DNA of 64,000 nt, from positions 20,653,936 to 20,717,935 of the forward strand of contig CAIIXF020000006.1 of assembly GCA_903813345.2 (NCBI GenBank), read 5' to 3'. The stretch comes from Owenia fusiformis. Its lineage: Eukaryota > Annelida > Polychaeta > Sabellida > Oweniidae. The notes beneath the pieces are model-generated. The model did not search any database and was not told where the DNA came from. It worked only from the letters and a program-made list of their open reading frames with translations. A program made the position numbers and the translations under genes. Shown here piece after piece: positions 1 to 13,200 of the stretch; position 1 is the stretch's first letter, and every line of letters starts with the position of its first letter.

Positions 1-262
1 TATAAATGTAATAATTGAAGCAGAATATTCATTTTGAAAAATCAGATGAATTATTTTTTTCCCATGGGGAGATCCCAATGGCGGGTGTATAAGGTCCTTT
101 TATTTTAAAAACCCTCATCATAGTTTTTGCTTCAAATAAGTTAATTTCGCCACCGTACAGAAAACTGCACACTACTGAGTACTATATTTTCAGTTTTGAC
201 GCTTTACGGTGACGCCTGTTTATGCGATGTTTAGGAGTATGTTATTAGATTCATTTACTCAC

Positions 263-452
263 CGCACTTTGGATAAGTGTCTATGAGAATATCACCATCG
301 CGAAGCTCCAAGTCTCTGATCTCAAGAAGACTTTCCTTGCTTGTAGCTAACCCCTCAAACAGTACACCATCATGGAAATACTCGGTCTTAATCTTGTGTT
401 TGAATTTCTCCTGCAAGGCCTTACAATGTTGTTTTACATTTCTCTCAGACAT
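263..452 (-). CDS. Cytosolic sulfotransferase, first coding exon (partial gene)
   Basis: Sulfotransferases of this family move a sulfonate group from PAPS to hydroxyl or amine acceptors in the cytosol. The exon starts at the ATG ending at 452 and encodes 63 residues plus one base. It ends in the 5'-phosphosulfate-binding motif YPKCG, immediately followed by a GTGAGT donor (262-257). In the family this motif reads YPKxGTxW, so the next exon should start by completing Gly and continue with Thr. Cytosolic SULT genes often begin with a short N-terminal segment ending at this loop, and the preceding stretch ELRDGDILIDTYPK fits it. The rest of the gene lies left of position 1, so length, catalytic His and dimer motif cannot be checked. 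The call rests on motif plus splice context. Confidence 0.72.
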
Positions 453-1057
453 TTCGGTGTCTCAGTATATTATCTAGGTTGTATTTTTCTAAGCCTATGT
501 CTAAGCTGAAGCATGTTCTAATATTACAAGGTCACCAACGTTCAAGTGTACAGTAATACTAATATGAAGAGCGATCAATTTTCGCAAGTCTTAAAACGTG
601 CATCAGTACATGCAGTTATTCCGATTAATCAGTTACAGAATTGGCATCGTCTCCACGAATGAACATAATAATTATTTTACATAATCTTACATACGCAATT
701 TATTCATACACAAAATAATTCCGAAATGGAAGATATTTGATTACTGTTAATGAACGTTCTTATAAAAAGCATACTCAAAAAATGTTTAAGTCATTAGAAT
801 TTTTTAACTAAGATAACAGAGTTCTGCATTAACCTTCAATCATTTTCACTACTCCCATATATCATTTACATGACCAGGATCACAATGCAATGGTCATGGT
901 CAAAATGACCCTTACCTTGCTGAAATTGCTTTTTCAGCCCTCTGAAATCGTGACTGAAAAAAGTTCAGTAAAAGAGAATATATTCTTTTTGTCTTCATAT
1001 TCTTTTTACTTTGGCCTTACACATGCATGAGTATGCTAATGATGAGAAAATTAGGCT

Positions 1058-1210
1058 AGTAGCCAGGGGAGGGGGAGCTGGCTAGAAATTCTTTAAATAT
1101 CATGCATTTTTTCATTCTAAGCACTTTTCGCATGATCTTTTAACCAAAACTGTCAAAAAGCTCCCTTCCCTTGGAAAAAGCCCCCTTCTTCTTTCAAAAC
1201 TGGCCACGGG
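1058..1210. repeat. Dispersed repeat fragment (TAGCCAGGGG family)
   Basis: The G-rich start TAGCCAGGGGAGGGG followed by AAATTCTTT...ATCATGCA recurs at 57383-57460, inside an intron of the Ig/FnIII gene. Both copies look like ends of one interspersed repeat. The class is unknown. Confidence 0.5.
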
Positions 1211-2019
1211 GAAGCGAATGAACACAAGAAACTTCTGTACATTTTATAACTGAATTCCCAAGCCTAAGCTGATCAAACGATGAATACAAAAAACAGTAAA
1301 GTGAAACAATTTTGTTGACATTGCTTGAGTTTAGACATAAATCACAGCATTGACTTTTTATTTTATTAATCTATACTATAGAGTTGTTCAAATTGATTTA
1401 TTCATTTGTAACAGTTGTCATTGCATTTATGCAACATTTCAGCTTGTTATGATTATTCGAGAGAATATTGGACGTCAAGCATTTATGGGCCTTTGCAATA
1501 ATTGATATATCGGAAAATAGAAAAACTGAAATTTGAATTACAAATATGGTAATGATTTCTTGAATTATATAGTAATCACAGTGTATGATATCGTTAGAGG
1601 GATCATTATTGTCCTATGTTGTCCGCTCATGCAAGCTGATACAGGAGCCCAAAGGAATATCCAAGGAAAAAAGGAATTCATGATATTTAATAATTTTGTA
1701 TTTAAACTAAAAATAAACACGCTTCCTCAGAATTATGAATTGAATAATCATAATTTAAGGTGTATTCATATTATTCAACATTCAGCAATAGATTTCAGGT
1801 CATGAAAATAACACACTAAATTTCTCGAAAATTAATACCAGTTCACTATCTAAGATGGCGGACAGAAGTGCGATTCGATATTTTTAGTTTTCACCGAATT
1901 AAACTACTTTTTAGATGTCTTAATGCTTTGATAATTGAACTAGATCAGGCTTATATGACAAGGAAACTCTGGAGTGTGAATATTTGTTTCTATACTATGC
2001 GTAGGCACCATAGTCAAAC

Positions 2020-2110
2020 GGTATCTTCCACCGCTAAAGGAAGGTAACAGGGATTTCATCATCTATAAATCCAAAATCCCAGTTACCTTCCCTAAGCGAT
2101 GGAAGCTATC
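2020..2110. repeat. Short fold-back (about 36-bp arms)
   Basis: The left arm contains GGAAGGTAACAGGGATTT and the right arm contains AAATCCC.GTTACCTTCC, with near-complementarity extending outward through CTTCCACCGCT versus AGCGATGGAAG. The spacer is about 15 bp. This size and symmetry suit a small MITE or a cruciform-forming relic. Confidence 0.6.
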
Positions 2111-3923
2111 CTTGATGCGAAGGTTACGGCCGTTGTTTGGAATGATCCCTTTGTCAATAACATCATTTTGTTGATTTCTACACGTAGGCAAACGTAGGCA
2201 ATGCGCCTATTTTTGAATGAAAAAGGACAAAATATTGTTTGAGACATGTCACTCATACAGTCAATCAAATATGATAAAAACTTTAATTTGGGATTATACT
2301 GAAGTGAAAAAAATTGCTTGCATAGAAAACAGCATTTGAAGTTCAGAGATTGAAAAAAGTGAATTACCACTTTTCACAAATAGTGTATGTTTTAAATAAC
2401 TCTTGGATTAAAAGATGGCGTATGCTTGAAAATCCTGTCAAAAATGAATTGATAATTAATGCAAACAACAATGCCATCTTTCTATGGCATTGCTAAAAAC
2501 TTGACATATATAAATTGATAGATCAAAAATATTTTGTCATGATCAAGTGTCAACTCTGATGTGGTCTGTTAGAGCTTTTTTTGGTGTCAAATGAAAGATC
2601 GGGTACTTATTAATCCATTGGAAATACTATGAAGATCAAAAGTGAGACTTCATTTACGCACTTTGTCCCTTTAAATATTAAACTCTCCAAACCCCCATCT
2701 CACCTCATCCAAGTGAAGTATTTGCCTCTCTCACTTAAGGTCATTACTTAAGTCATTATATCAACGAAACATTACTCTTTAAATCATTCAAATACTCAAA
2801 ATTACCTTTTTGTTCTAACAGTGTGCACAGAGGGATTGTTTACACTAATAATATGGAAAGTTCACCCTCTAAACATTCTAAACAAAATTTAAGTTGACTT
2901 GATCCTGAAAACAGAAAACATAACCCCTTGCATTTGTTCGACTTCGCGACTCTGCATGCAGGGCAAGAAAACATAACTACATCAAAGATTACTTTTTCAC
3001 ATATTGACAGCCCATAGCACACTAAACTGTGCAATTCGCTTTACTTGTCACTGGTAGAAAGCCATAATCACACATCTGGTGTTCTTGCACATGCGTAGTG
3101 GTAATAAAAGCTGTCTTAGAAAATACGGACTGTGGTGTTTGAAGGCTGTCATGTTGTCTGGTAAGCTTGAAATTTATGATCTCTACCTTTATTTCTCTGT
3201 CTAGACTTGACACCTAATTATCTTATGATATTAAAGACTTGCTGAATCATATTTATTTGGTCATTATGTTCCTATTTAAAGGTATCAGTTAATATAAAAT
3301 AGATCAGCTTTTCTGCATTTTTGAGTGTTCCCTTCCTTCCTATTTGCTATATTTTCCAGATTTTTTTTACTTTAGAACTTTTTTACAGTGTTTTTACAAT
3401 ATCAGTTGAAGAAAAGTTTACATTATTTTGTTTAAAGAAGATATTGGATAATTGAGTAGGTGATGCCCAAAATTGATATTTTTAGCATTGGTTTGAATAG
3501 GCACCTTTGAGCTGCTGCTTGCAGAAAATAAGTAAAATGTCAAAGGAAAAAATAATGTCGAAAATTGGTTTAGATGAGAAGAAAGAGGAGACTTCTCAGA
3601 AAATTAGAGATTTCAAAAATTAGAAACTATTAGAAAATTAACTTCTCATGCAAATTTGTGCAAAAATTAAATGATCATGCTTTTAAATTATAGTAAAAGT
3701 TTGAGTTTCTAATTAAGTAAGTTTAAATGAGTAATTACATTAAAAGTGAATGCGGTTTAATTAACCAAAAGTGGTTGTAGCATTAAGTTTCTACAGTGGA
3801 AGCCTGCTTGACCTTCTAGTAAACAAAGCTAAGAACTGGATACTAGGGTCATTAATCAACACCAGCTTGACAAGCGAACTTCAGGCTTGGTTTACAGTGA
3901 ATTGTCATTTGTACTCTGGACAA

Positions 3924-3982
3924 CATGGACTTCTAGTAATCATTGGCCAATGCGATTGCAATCCGGGGATTAGAAGTCCATG
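3924..3982. repeat. Hairpin with perfect 12-bp arms
   Basis: CATGGACTTCTA at 3924-3935 is the exact reverse complement of TAGAAGTCCATG at 3971-3982, with a 35-bp loop. Its function is unknown. Confidence 0.5.
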
Positions 3983-4203
3983 GTTACAGTTAGGTTTGAA
4001 CTTTGGCAAAAGTGAGATAATCTAAACCCAAAAAGGTTAAATTATCAAAGGGTAACACGGCGCTTGCAATAAAAATCAAGAGGTAATTCTCCATCTGTAC
4101 AAATATATTTATTGACAAAATGTTGCAATTCTAATCTTTATTATTCGCGTACCAAACCCTTTCTTTTCAATAAGTGATACCATTATATTTCCATTTTCTG
4201 CAA

Positions 4204-7200
4204 TTACTGTGATAGTACTGTTTGGTACTTAGGATGTGGTGACTTCTCAAACACAACTATACTGTCGTATACATGCATACTCTGTGTGCATCTTGTGAAA
4301 TCAGTTACAACCAAGTTCTTATCTCTGCTATGATCTGCATTCAGTTGGTCGATTAGATCTTTAGTGTATTCTATAAAAGTTTCTGGCTTTTTGAACCCCC
4401 CACCATATTCTGGCCAATAAGCTGTATGAAGATCTTCCACGAGATAAATCCCACCATCTGGTTTCACATGATCATATAGATGATCAAACGTTACCTTTAA
4501 CTGATTCATTGTGTGTCCCCCATCATCAATAACTATGTCAAACTTTGGCAACGTTTTCAGCGTTTTGGTCCAAAATTGGGGATTTCCCTGGTCTCCAATT
4601 ATGATGTTGACCCCCTGTGATTTATGTTCAAATCGTTTTGCATTGGCGTTAATGTCCAGGCCATATATTTGTATACCCGGACCGAAGTAGTCTAGCCACA
4701 TCTTCAAAGAGCCGCCATTTCTCACTCCAATCTCAAGCAGAGTCATCTGCAAAGTAAGGAAATCTCATTTTAAAGGTGCAACAATTAGTGCAACAACGAT
4801 CATCGACCAGTGTCAAAATATATTTAAGTTTGGATATTTCATCAAGACTAACATATATTTTTATTATCTGCAAAGAAACCCCCTGGATGAACATTATTTC
4901 AGCTGATATTCCTCTTGAAACGTGGTGGATGTCAAAAATCTATAAGTGGGACTCTATCTATAGAAGCTTTGAACTGAATTTACACTTCTTAATGCTGAAA
5001 TTGATACTTTATCCATATACTTTAAGAGAATAGGTATGTCAACGAAGATGTTAAGCCAAATATTGACCTGATAGCTTAGAAAAAATAAAAAATTTCAAAT
5101 TTTCTCCCTTCAGTCCTTGTTGCCCCTTTAAGCTGGCGGCGGAGCGATTTTGACCTTCTATCTGTGAGGGAGAAAGAAATGTCTACCCTCCCAATGGTTT
5201 TTTTTAAGGTTATTTTATTTCCATATTTAAGACATAATTATATAAACATACAATAATACATGAATATGGAGAAACAAGCCTACGTTTGCACATTATTGGC
5301 TTGTGAAAATACATTTTATACAGTGGATATTTACACATACAATAGTAGTCATAATTTACATAAATGCAGTGTTCAGATGGGATGAAGATGAGTGATGATG
5401 ATATGAAATTTGGCAAGGTAGAGTAGCTATATGGCACTTCACAATATTTTGTTAATAAAATCTGATGATAGATTTATAAGTGTGGAGTTAAGCTTTGGTG
5501 ATAGTTCTTTATCACCAAATAAAATCATATCAACCTTGTCATATTTACGTTTACTGGAGAAAAGTTTGAGGTCAGGGTCAGCTTGCTGGGAGAGACTTAG
5601 GAGAAATGTTTGTCTTGCATCATGTGTAAGAGGGCAATCAAGCAAATAGTGTACCTTTGTCTGGTTTCGAAACCCACATGGACAACTTGGATCTTGGTAA
5701 TTTACAAAGTTGTGCCGGAAAAAATCAGAGCGCAAAGACAGGTCACATCTCATTCGATTTAGTTTTATTTCCAAAGGTCTCTTGATATTTAAATGGGGTG
5801 TCAAAGCAGAGATCATTTTAGTCTTTTTGAAAAAGTGATTTGCATATGATCTTTTGAACTGTGACTTAGTTTCTTTAGTCGATGTGTCATTTTCTGAACC
5901 TTTGAATCTGTAAAAACACGATGTTTTATTGTGGAATCACTATCATAAGGGTTTTATGAAGTGATTTAGCTGGGTTGGACAAAGGGCAACCTTGGGGAAA
6001 AAATTATATATGCAAATGAAGATGTCCATGATATAAAAGCGATTTTTGAAAGCCTTTGACTCAATTGACCATACTATTTTGTAATAAACTAACAAACGAT
6101 GAAATCAACTGTGGAATAGTGGTAACATGGCATAATAGCTAAGTACACCAACTCATTGTCTCATCCAACCATACTTCATTAATTACACATGGTGTGATTC
6201 AGGGATCTGTTTCATGTTATATTATTTTTCTATACATCAAACACATGCATAAATCAAGTAATTGATTGATTTCTTTGTCACTATTGGTGATGACACACAT
6301 CTAATTTCATCATATAAAACGTTTGATATCTCCAAATATGCTAAACATGCATACTATATAATATGTACACTATCTGATACGCTATTTTTGTATATTTTAA
6401 CATTATCTTATTCATTGAAGCTAAAACATGGGTCTCCAGGTCCCAGGGCTTTAATTTTTTCTTTCTAAGATATGTTAGAAATTCAATAATTGGCAACCCA
6501 ATTAAATTACTAAGAATTTAAGGAAACCACCAATTAGTCACTCCTTTGTACTGCAAGCTTGATAAACAAAATATTTTGAATAAATGCGAAATACCAATAA
6601 TAAATATGATAATTTGCATATATGCACAATATCTAAAAAGTTATCATTGTATCTTTTAACATTACCGTATATCTGACTGTCCCTGAAAACATTTTGGCTA
6701 ATTTGCATATAATGTAGTATAGTAAGGGCACATCAATTGTGATGCTATCATTAATAATGGCTGCCCTTATTTACATATATCATTCCCCTGAAATTAGTTA
6801 TTTTTGGCAACCCAATTAAATCAAAAAAGAAACCCTTAATTAGTTAATTAGTCAGTAATTTTCAATATATTACAAGCTTGATATAGAAAATATCTGAATA
6901 AATGCGATATTTCAATCATAAAATATGCTAAGTTGCAATTATGCACTCTATCTTATAAGATATCAGGCCTGTGAGACACTTTTCTCCAAGGGGGTGCGGT
7001 TTTTAATGAGGAGAAAATAAAATTGTCATTTTCCGCGTAAATCAAAGGGCGTAAGTCAGAGGGAGGGGTCAGTTACTCTCTATATTAAGGCCAAGCAGCC
7101 TATTTTGTAGTATTTTATTGTCTTCATATTGTTTTTAGACTAAATATTGTATGAGCAATTTGGAGAAACATTGGAATAGGGGGAGGGTGTGCTAGAAGGC

Positions 7201-10200
7201 AATAGAATCAATTTAAAGAAATTCTGATTTTTTAATCATTTTCTTCTTAGAGGAGCGAGTGGGCAGCAAAGGAAAGGGGTTTTCCCTCAGAAACATTGAC
7301 CATTTCACGGTGCTATTTGATGATGTCTGAGCACTTTAAAAGTGTCTGAGATAATATATGAGATTCATATTTTTTCAATTGTTTTGTGGGGGATGTGATG
7401 GGTGACCAACTCTCCTAGAAAATTTTAAGATGATATTTGGTGCTTTCTGTTCACTTTTAAAGTGTATGAGTCAATAAAAGAAATGAACAACAATCACAAT
7501 TTTTTCAAATTGTAGGGGTGCCAAAGGGGGAGGTAGGGTTGGGGTGCCAAAGGGGGGAGCAAGTGTTTGTCCCCCATATCTGTCCACCAGAAACATTGAC
7601 CATATAAAGGTGTTATTTGATGAAGTCTGGGCACCTGAAATGTGTCTGAGACAATACATGAAATAAATTCAGAATTTTTGTCAATTGTTTTGTGGGGGAT
7701 GTGATGTGAGTCCATAAAAAAGATCAAATCATAATTTTTTTTTTTAGGGAGGGCGAAGGGGAGGTGGGATGAGGATACCAAAGGGGGGATGATGTCTGGG
7801 CACTTTAAAAGTGTCTGAGACAATACATAAAATAAATTCAGAACTTTTCAATTGTTTTGAAGGGGGTGTGAGGGATGGCTCACTCCCCCAAGAAAATTTT
7901 ACAATTTTAAGATGCTATTTGGTGCTTCCTGGACACTTTAAAAGTGTATGAGTCAATAAGAAAAAATCATAATTTTTTCTAATTTTTTTTTTTGGGGGGA
8001 TCCCCGAGGGGGAGGTGGGGTGAGGATGCCAGAGGGGGAGCAAGTGTTAGTCCCCAAGAAACATTGACTATATCAAGGAGCTATTTGATGATGTCTGGGC
8101 ACTTAAAAAGTGTCTGAGACAATACATAATAAATTCAGAACCCTTCAATTGTTTGTGTGGGGGTTGTGGGGGTGGCCCACTCCCCCTAGAAAATTTTACA
8201 ATTTTAAGATGCCATTTGGTGCTTTCTGGGCACTTTCAAAGTGTATGAGTCAATTGAAAAAAAATTAGAGAGAAAAATACTTTTCAAAAAAAAAATTCCC
8301 CAATTTTTTTCGGGTTGTCAGAGGGGGGTGCGTCGCAACCCCCCCCCCCTCTGACAGCCATGGTTATTCTTGTATATTTTAACAATATCTTATTCATTAA
8401 CCCTGAAAACACAAGTTTAGACAAATTAATTATGCTGCTTCCATTTTTACATTTTAAGATATAGAAAACAATCAATATTTCAATAATGGCCTCACTAATT
8501 AGCCTATATTATTTTTTCCCCAAACTAACTTTTTGTCCAACCCAGCTAAATCTCTTCAGGAAACCCTTATCGTCATAAATTAACCAAAAAACATCGTGTT
8601 TTTAACAATTCATAGGTTCACTATAGGATGCATAGGAGTGACAAATGGACTACTTTGTTTTTGATTTGCACTGGGATAGGTATCCATATTTTAATAGGAG
8701 ATATTGCAGGCGAATTTAGGAATTTTGATGATGCAGAGGCTGGGATTATATATTGACGTTGAGTTCTTAGTCCTGGTCTATAAGCTGGGTTTAAAAGAGG
8801 TGTGTATATATCTTGAACATAGGTGGGGACCATTCCTCTGTTGACTTTGAACATTAATATTGCCTTCTTTTCCTGTCTACGCTCAAGTAAGGATTTCCAT
8901 CCCAAGGCTTGTAAAACTTTGTCAAAATTTGATCCGGTGATAGCACCTGAAACTATAAGCGCAGCACGATAGTGAATTCTATTGAGCTTTTCAATATGGA
9001 CTCTTGAGGAGGAGTCAATAAAAGTTGAGCCTTGTTCTAAATGAGGAAGGATAAATGATGTATACATTGTCTCCAAGTGTTTTGATGAAATTTTTGACTT
9101 TAGAAACAGAAGTGGATTTAGCATTTTGCTAGTTTTCAAAACAATGGCAATGGTGAATCCCACTTTATTGTCAATCAATAAATAAATGAATGTTTTTGTT
9201 AAATCTGTCGAGGATTGACGCATAACTCAACCTTTGTTTCCCAATCCGAAACATTCGTTTTCAAAATGACATTTTATGCCGTCTATGTTGATAGATGGTA
9301 GCTTTAATAGCACAAATGGATTAATAAACAATCATAATATAGTGGGCTAAAAACTAAAAAACAACAATTTTCGCACAAGAAACTGATGTTAGACTAAGTG
9401 GATTCTCATGTGGGATGGAGTGATAAAGGATTTTTTCAGATAAGACTTAATTAAGCTGTTTCCTCCTGTTCATCCTCCAATCGTTTTGATGAGTTTAAAT
9501 GATAAAACATATATTCCTATATACGTTTTCACTTGTTGAGCACTTGTCAACATTACCATTTACTTATTATTGAGGGATTAACAGGGGTCCACAAAAAATA
9601 AAAAATATTAGATTTTGATATTTTTGAAGTTTACAGCGGATTATCTACTTATGAATCTGTTTTTGGAAAGGTTACTAGCATGACAAATTAATTTTATCTG
9701 TTAAATTGAAAATAAGATCGTCTGTCTGATTATATTTTGCATTCAAAATGATTAAAAATAATTGTTCCATTCAGTTCCATTCAGTTCCCTGTATTCCTAC
9801 ATACGTTTTCACCCGTTGAGCACTTGGCAACATTTCCATTTACTTATTATTGAGGGATTCAACAGGGGTCCACAAAGAAAGAAAAATATATATTTTGATA
9901 TTTCTGAAGTTTACAACGATTTATTTACTCATGAATTTGTTTTTGGAAGGTTATTAGCATGACATATTGATTTAATCTGTTTAATTAAAAATAAGATCGT
10001 CTGTCTGATTATATTTTGCATTCAATATGATTAAAAATAATGGTTCCATTTAGTTCCCTTTCTTTTAACATCATCTTGTTTTTTGTTCATCCGCCAATTT
10101 TTTTGATATGATTAAATGATAAAACATATATCCCTACATACGGTTTCACCTGTTGAGGACCTGTCAACATTACCGTTTACTTATTATTGAGGCGTTTAAC

Positions 10201-13200
10201 AGAAGTAAAAAATTAGATTATCTACTCATTAATTGTTTTTTGGAAAGTTTATTAGCATGATATATTGATTTTATATTGAAAATAAGATCGTCTGACTGAT
10301 TATACTTTGCATTCAAAATGATTAAAAATAATGGTTCCATTTAGTTTCTTTTAACATCATCTTGTTTTTTATTGATCCGCCAATTGTTTTGATATGATTA
10401 AATGACAAGGCATATATTTCTACATACGTTTTCACCTGTTGAGCACTTGTAAAAACTGAGCACTGTTTAAATTATAATCTAAGATAAATTCACAAGAAAT
10501 ATTTCAAAACAATTATTTCTTAAAATGGACCCCTGCTTAAATCTCAAATAAATGAAAAACGATTACAATTAAATAAATACTCATTTATTTCTTTAAATCA
10601 TTAAATAAATTTACATTGTTAATCACGGCGTAATCGCCCATGGGCATTTCCACTGCCGCTTTAAGTGAATTTAAATACAATTATAATTTTATTGAGTCAT
10701 ATTCATAGTTAGTATAAAAAATATATAAAATTTAAATAAATCTGTTTTACAACCTGCCTGTACTCCCGTTGGTGCCCTGAAATTGAATTACTGTTTTGAT
10801 TGTTTAATTGTGTTTAATAAAGTTTATAACTGCCTTAAAGATTTTGGAATTGTTTTCATTTGTCAGATCCTTGTCGCCAAAAAGTAGGAAATTTGTCTTA
10901 TTTTTTAATGTTTTGTATTTAGTAACATCTGAGTTTAGTTCACGTTTAACCACCGCTAGCGCATTTGTTTCTCTCAGAGGGCAGGACAAGAGTTTATGTT
11001 GTGCTGTCTCTCGAGCTCCACAGTCACAATATGGATCGTTAATGAAAGAGAAATTATGGTCAAAAAGATCGGATTTAAAATATCGATTTACTCTTATCTT
11101 ATTTAGTATAATTTAATATAAATTTTTTTCAAGATTCTGTATGTAGGAGGTTGAAATTGTAGGTTCCATGTTATTAGTGAGATGATCGTTTAGTTGTTTT
11201 TTGAAAAGTGAGAAGCTGTTCGTTTCCTTATGGTCTCTAGGAAGACGGTTCCACAAGGTTATCATTGAGCAAACTGTTCCCGTTTCCATTTTTTTACTAA
11301 TTGAGCCTGGTAATTTGTAGTCGTTGGTTGTTCTAAGAACTCGCGTCTGAGGTGATTTATATTGTTCAAAAATCCGTTTTACGTAAGGTAGTACCAAATT
11401 ATTTTGAATCTTGAACATAACACGAAGATTACCCCAATTTAATATTTCAAGGTTTTTTTCGGTGCTTGCACCTTGCATAACACCAGAACAGATAACCCCC
11501 CTATCACACCAAACTAGTTCTTACCCGTTCTTGCCAGTCCTACGAAAACGTCGAAAAACGGGCTCAATCTGGCTGTGGTCGGGAAATATGTCTGAAATAA
11601 TTAGCTACTTCGTTCATAAACAGTCTTCAATACGTTCATCTCATTCGCAGTTCGTCCAGGTCGCACCACGTTCGGTGTGCAACGTCGTAGAACGCGTCCC
11701 TTAGTCTAGAAGGTCAACATGACCTGATTACAGAACGGTATGGTCGCCATCGAATTTTGAATCGATTCAAAATTCTAAAATCACATTTCCGTCTGAAAAC
11801 GTTCATAAAGTTCGTAAATAGACCTTAGAAAGTTGCAGTTCATAAGCAGTTCATAAGCAGTGTTAAATACGTTCTTAATCAGTTTAAATCCGTTTGCAAT
11901 TAGTTCTACCTCGTTCTCAACACGTCCTCAGACAGTTTAACTCGTTGTTAAAACGTCCCTAGTAGGATTGATGTACGATGGTTCCGTTCGTAGTACGTCC
12001 AGCTCGTCGTTAGTACGTTGTCACTCGTTCTAATTGTAGAACGTGACGACCACGAGAACATTTTGAGCATTGTCTAAGTTCTAAAGGACCTACCCGTTCG
12101 AGTACATTCGATGAAGTTTGTAAATAGATCCCAAACGGTTCTTAGTAGGTCCAGTCCGTTCGTACACAGTTGAAGCCCGTTTTCGAGAACGTAGTTAGAA
12201 CTAGTTTGGTGTGATAGTAGGGTAACAGCTGCCCTATAATGTAGCTTGTCTAACTGGTCTAAGATGGTAGCTGGAGCAGCGTCATAAATTATATCACGAT
12301 AGTCCAGATGGGACAGGATAAAGGAAGAGTAAATTTTTTCCAAGTGTTTGGAATTTAATCTATGCTTAAGTGCCATAAGTGGATTTGATAATTTTTGAAC
12401 TTTACCTTCTAGATATTCAATATGGGTTTTGAAAGTTAACTTTTCATCAAGAATTAAACCGAGGTGCTTATGATGTTTAATTTGATCTATTGGAGAGTCA
12501 TTGAAAACAAAGTTTGGATATGTTCTCTCAATTGGTCTATTTGTTTTAAAGATCAATTCGTGACTTTTTTGTGGTGCGAAGGTTAGTCCCCATTTCTGGG
12601 ACCACATTTGAATATGAATTAAGTCTTCTTGAAGGACTTGGCTATTTGTTTGGTGATTTCTTGGGTCAACCGGACAAAAAAGTGATGTGTCGTCCGCATA
12701 GATAAAACATTTTGAGTTTAAGTCGTCTGTTATGTCATTAAGATATAACAAAAAGAAAATCGGTCCCCATATTGAGGAAACGATAATGTTGTATGGTCAT
12801 CAACAAGCAATACCATATTCAGTGATATTAAATCTACCAATATAGTCTATAAAACTAGCTATGGTCATATTTCTTCAATAAAAACATCCCTAGCAACCCC
12901 CAAACTAGACAAACCTTGCTATACAGCCCACTAATATTTTGCACGTATAATATATATAACATTTTTATATAGGTGTTCCACCTACAGAGGTTCATTAACA
13001 TGGAGTGAATGGGTCGTCATGCAACTTTAAAAACACTGTTCCACTTATAAGGTGTTCCACTTACAGAGTTGTCACTTAGCAGGTTCGACTGTTCAATGTT
13101 TGTTTGATGCAAGCAAGTGAAATGTGCCAATTAACAATTGTGAGTGGCTTAAACACTGGTCCTCAACTACATAACATTGTAATGCGATGTAAATGTAAAT

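Larger units (their letters stand above)
453..4203. other. Intergenic stretch with small fold-backs and a dispersed-repeat piece
   Basis: No convincing exon was found between the sulfotransferase start and the methyltransferase stop. Visible items are an inverted repeat at 2020-2110, a hairpin at 3924-3982, and a dispersed-repeat fragment near 1060-1210. The last begins TAGCCAGGGG and is shared with 57383-57460. Short open frames here have no recognisable domain. Confidence 0.6.
5895..8620. mobile_element. Non-autonomous DNA transposon with about 115-bp terminal inverted repeats
   Basis: The left end starts TGAACCTTTGAATC and the right end finishes with the reverse complement of TGAACCTATGAATT. 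The arms stay complementary through AAAAACACGATGTTTT, AAGGGTTT, TTTAGCTGGGTTGGACAA and GGGGAAAAAAT. The element splits a LINE coding region in two, and LINE sequence resumes on each side with only a few residues missing. Inside are a decayed RT relic (about 6045-6310), a diverged direct repeat (6490-6660 versus 6803-6960) and a G-rich repeat array (7320-8260). No transposase and no clear target-site duplication were seen, so the superfamily is unassigned. Confidence 0.75.

Noticed and set aside
1533-1805. 90-codon plus-strand ORF
   Set aside because: AT-driven composition, no domain, no splice or promoter context.
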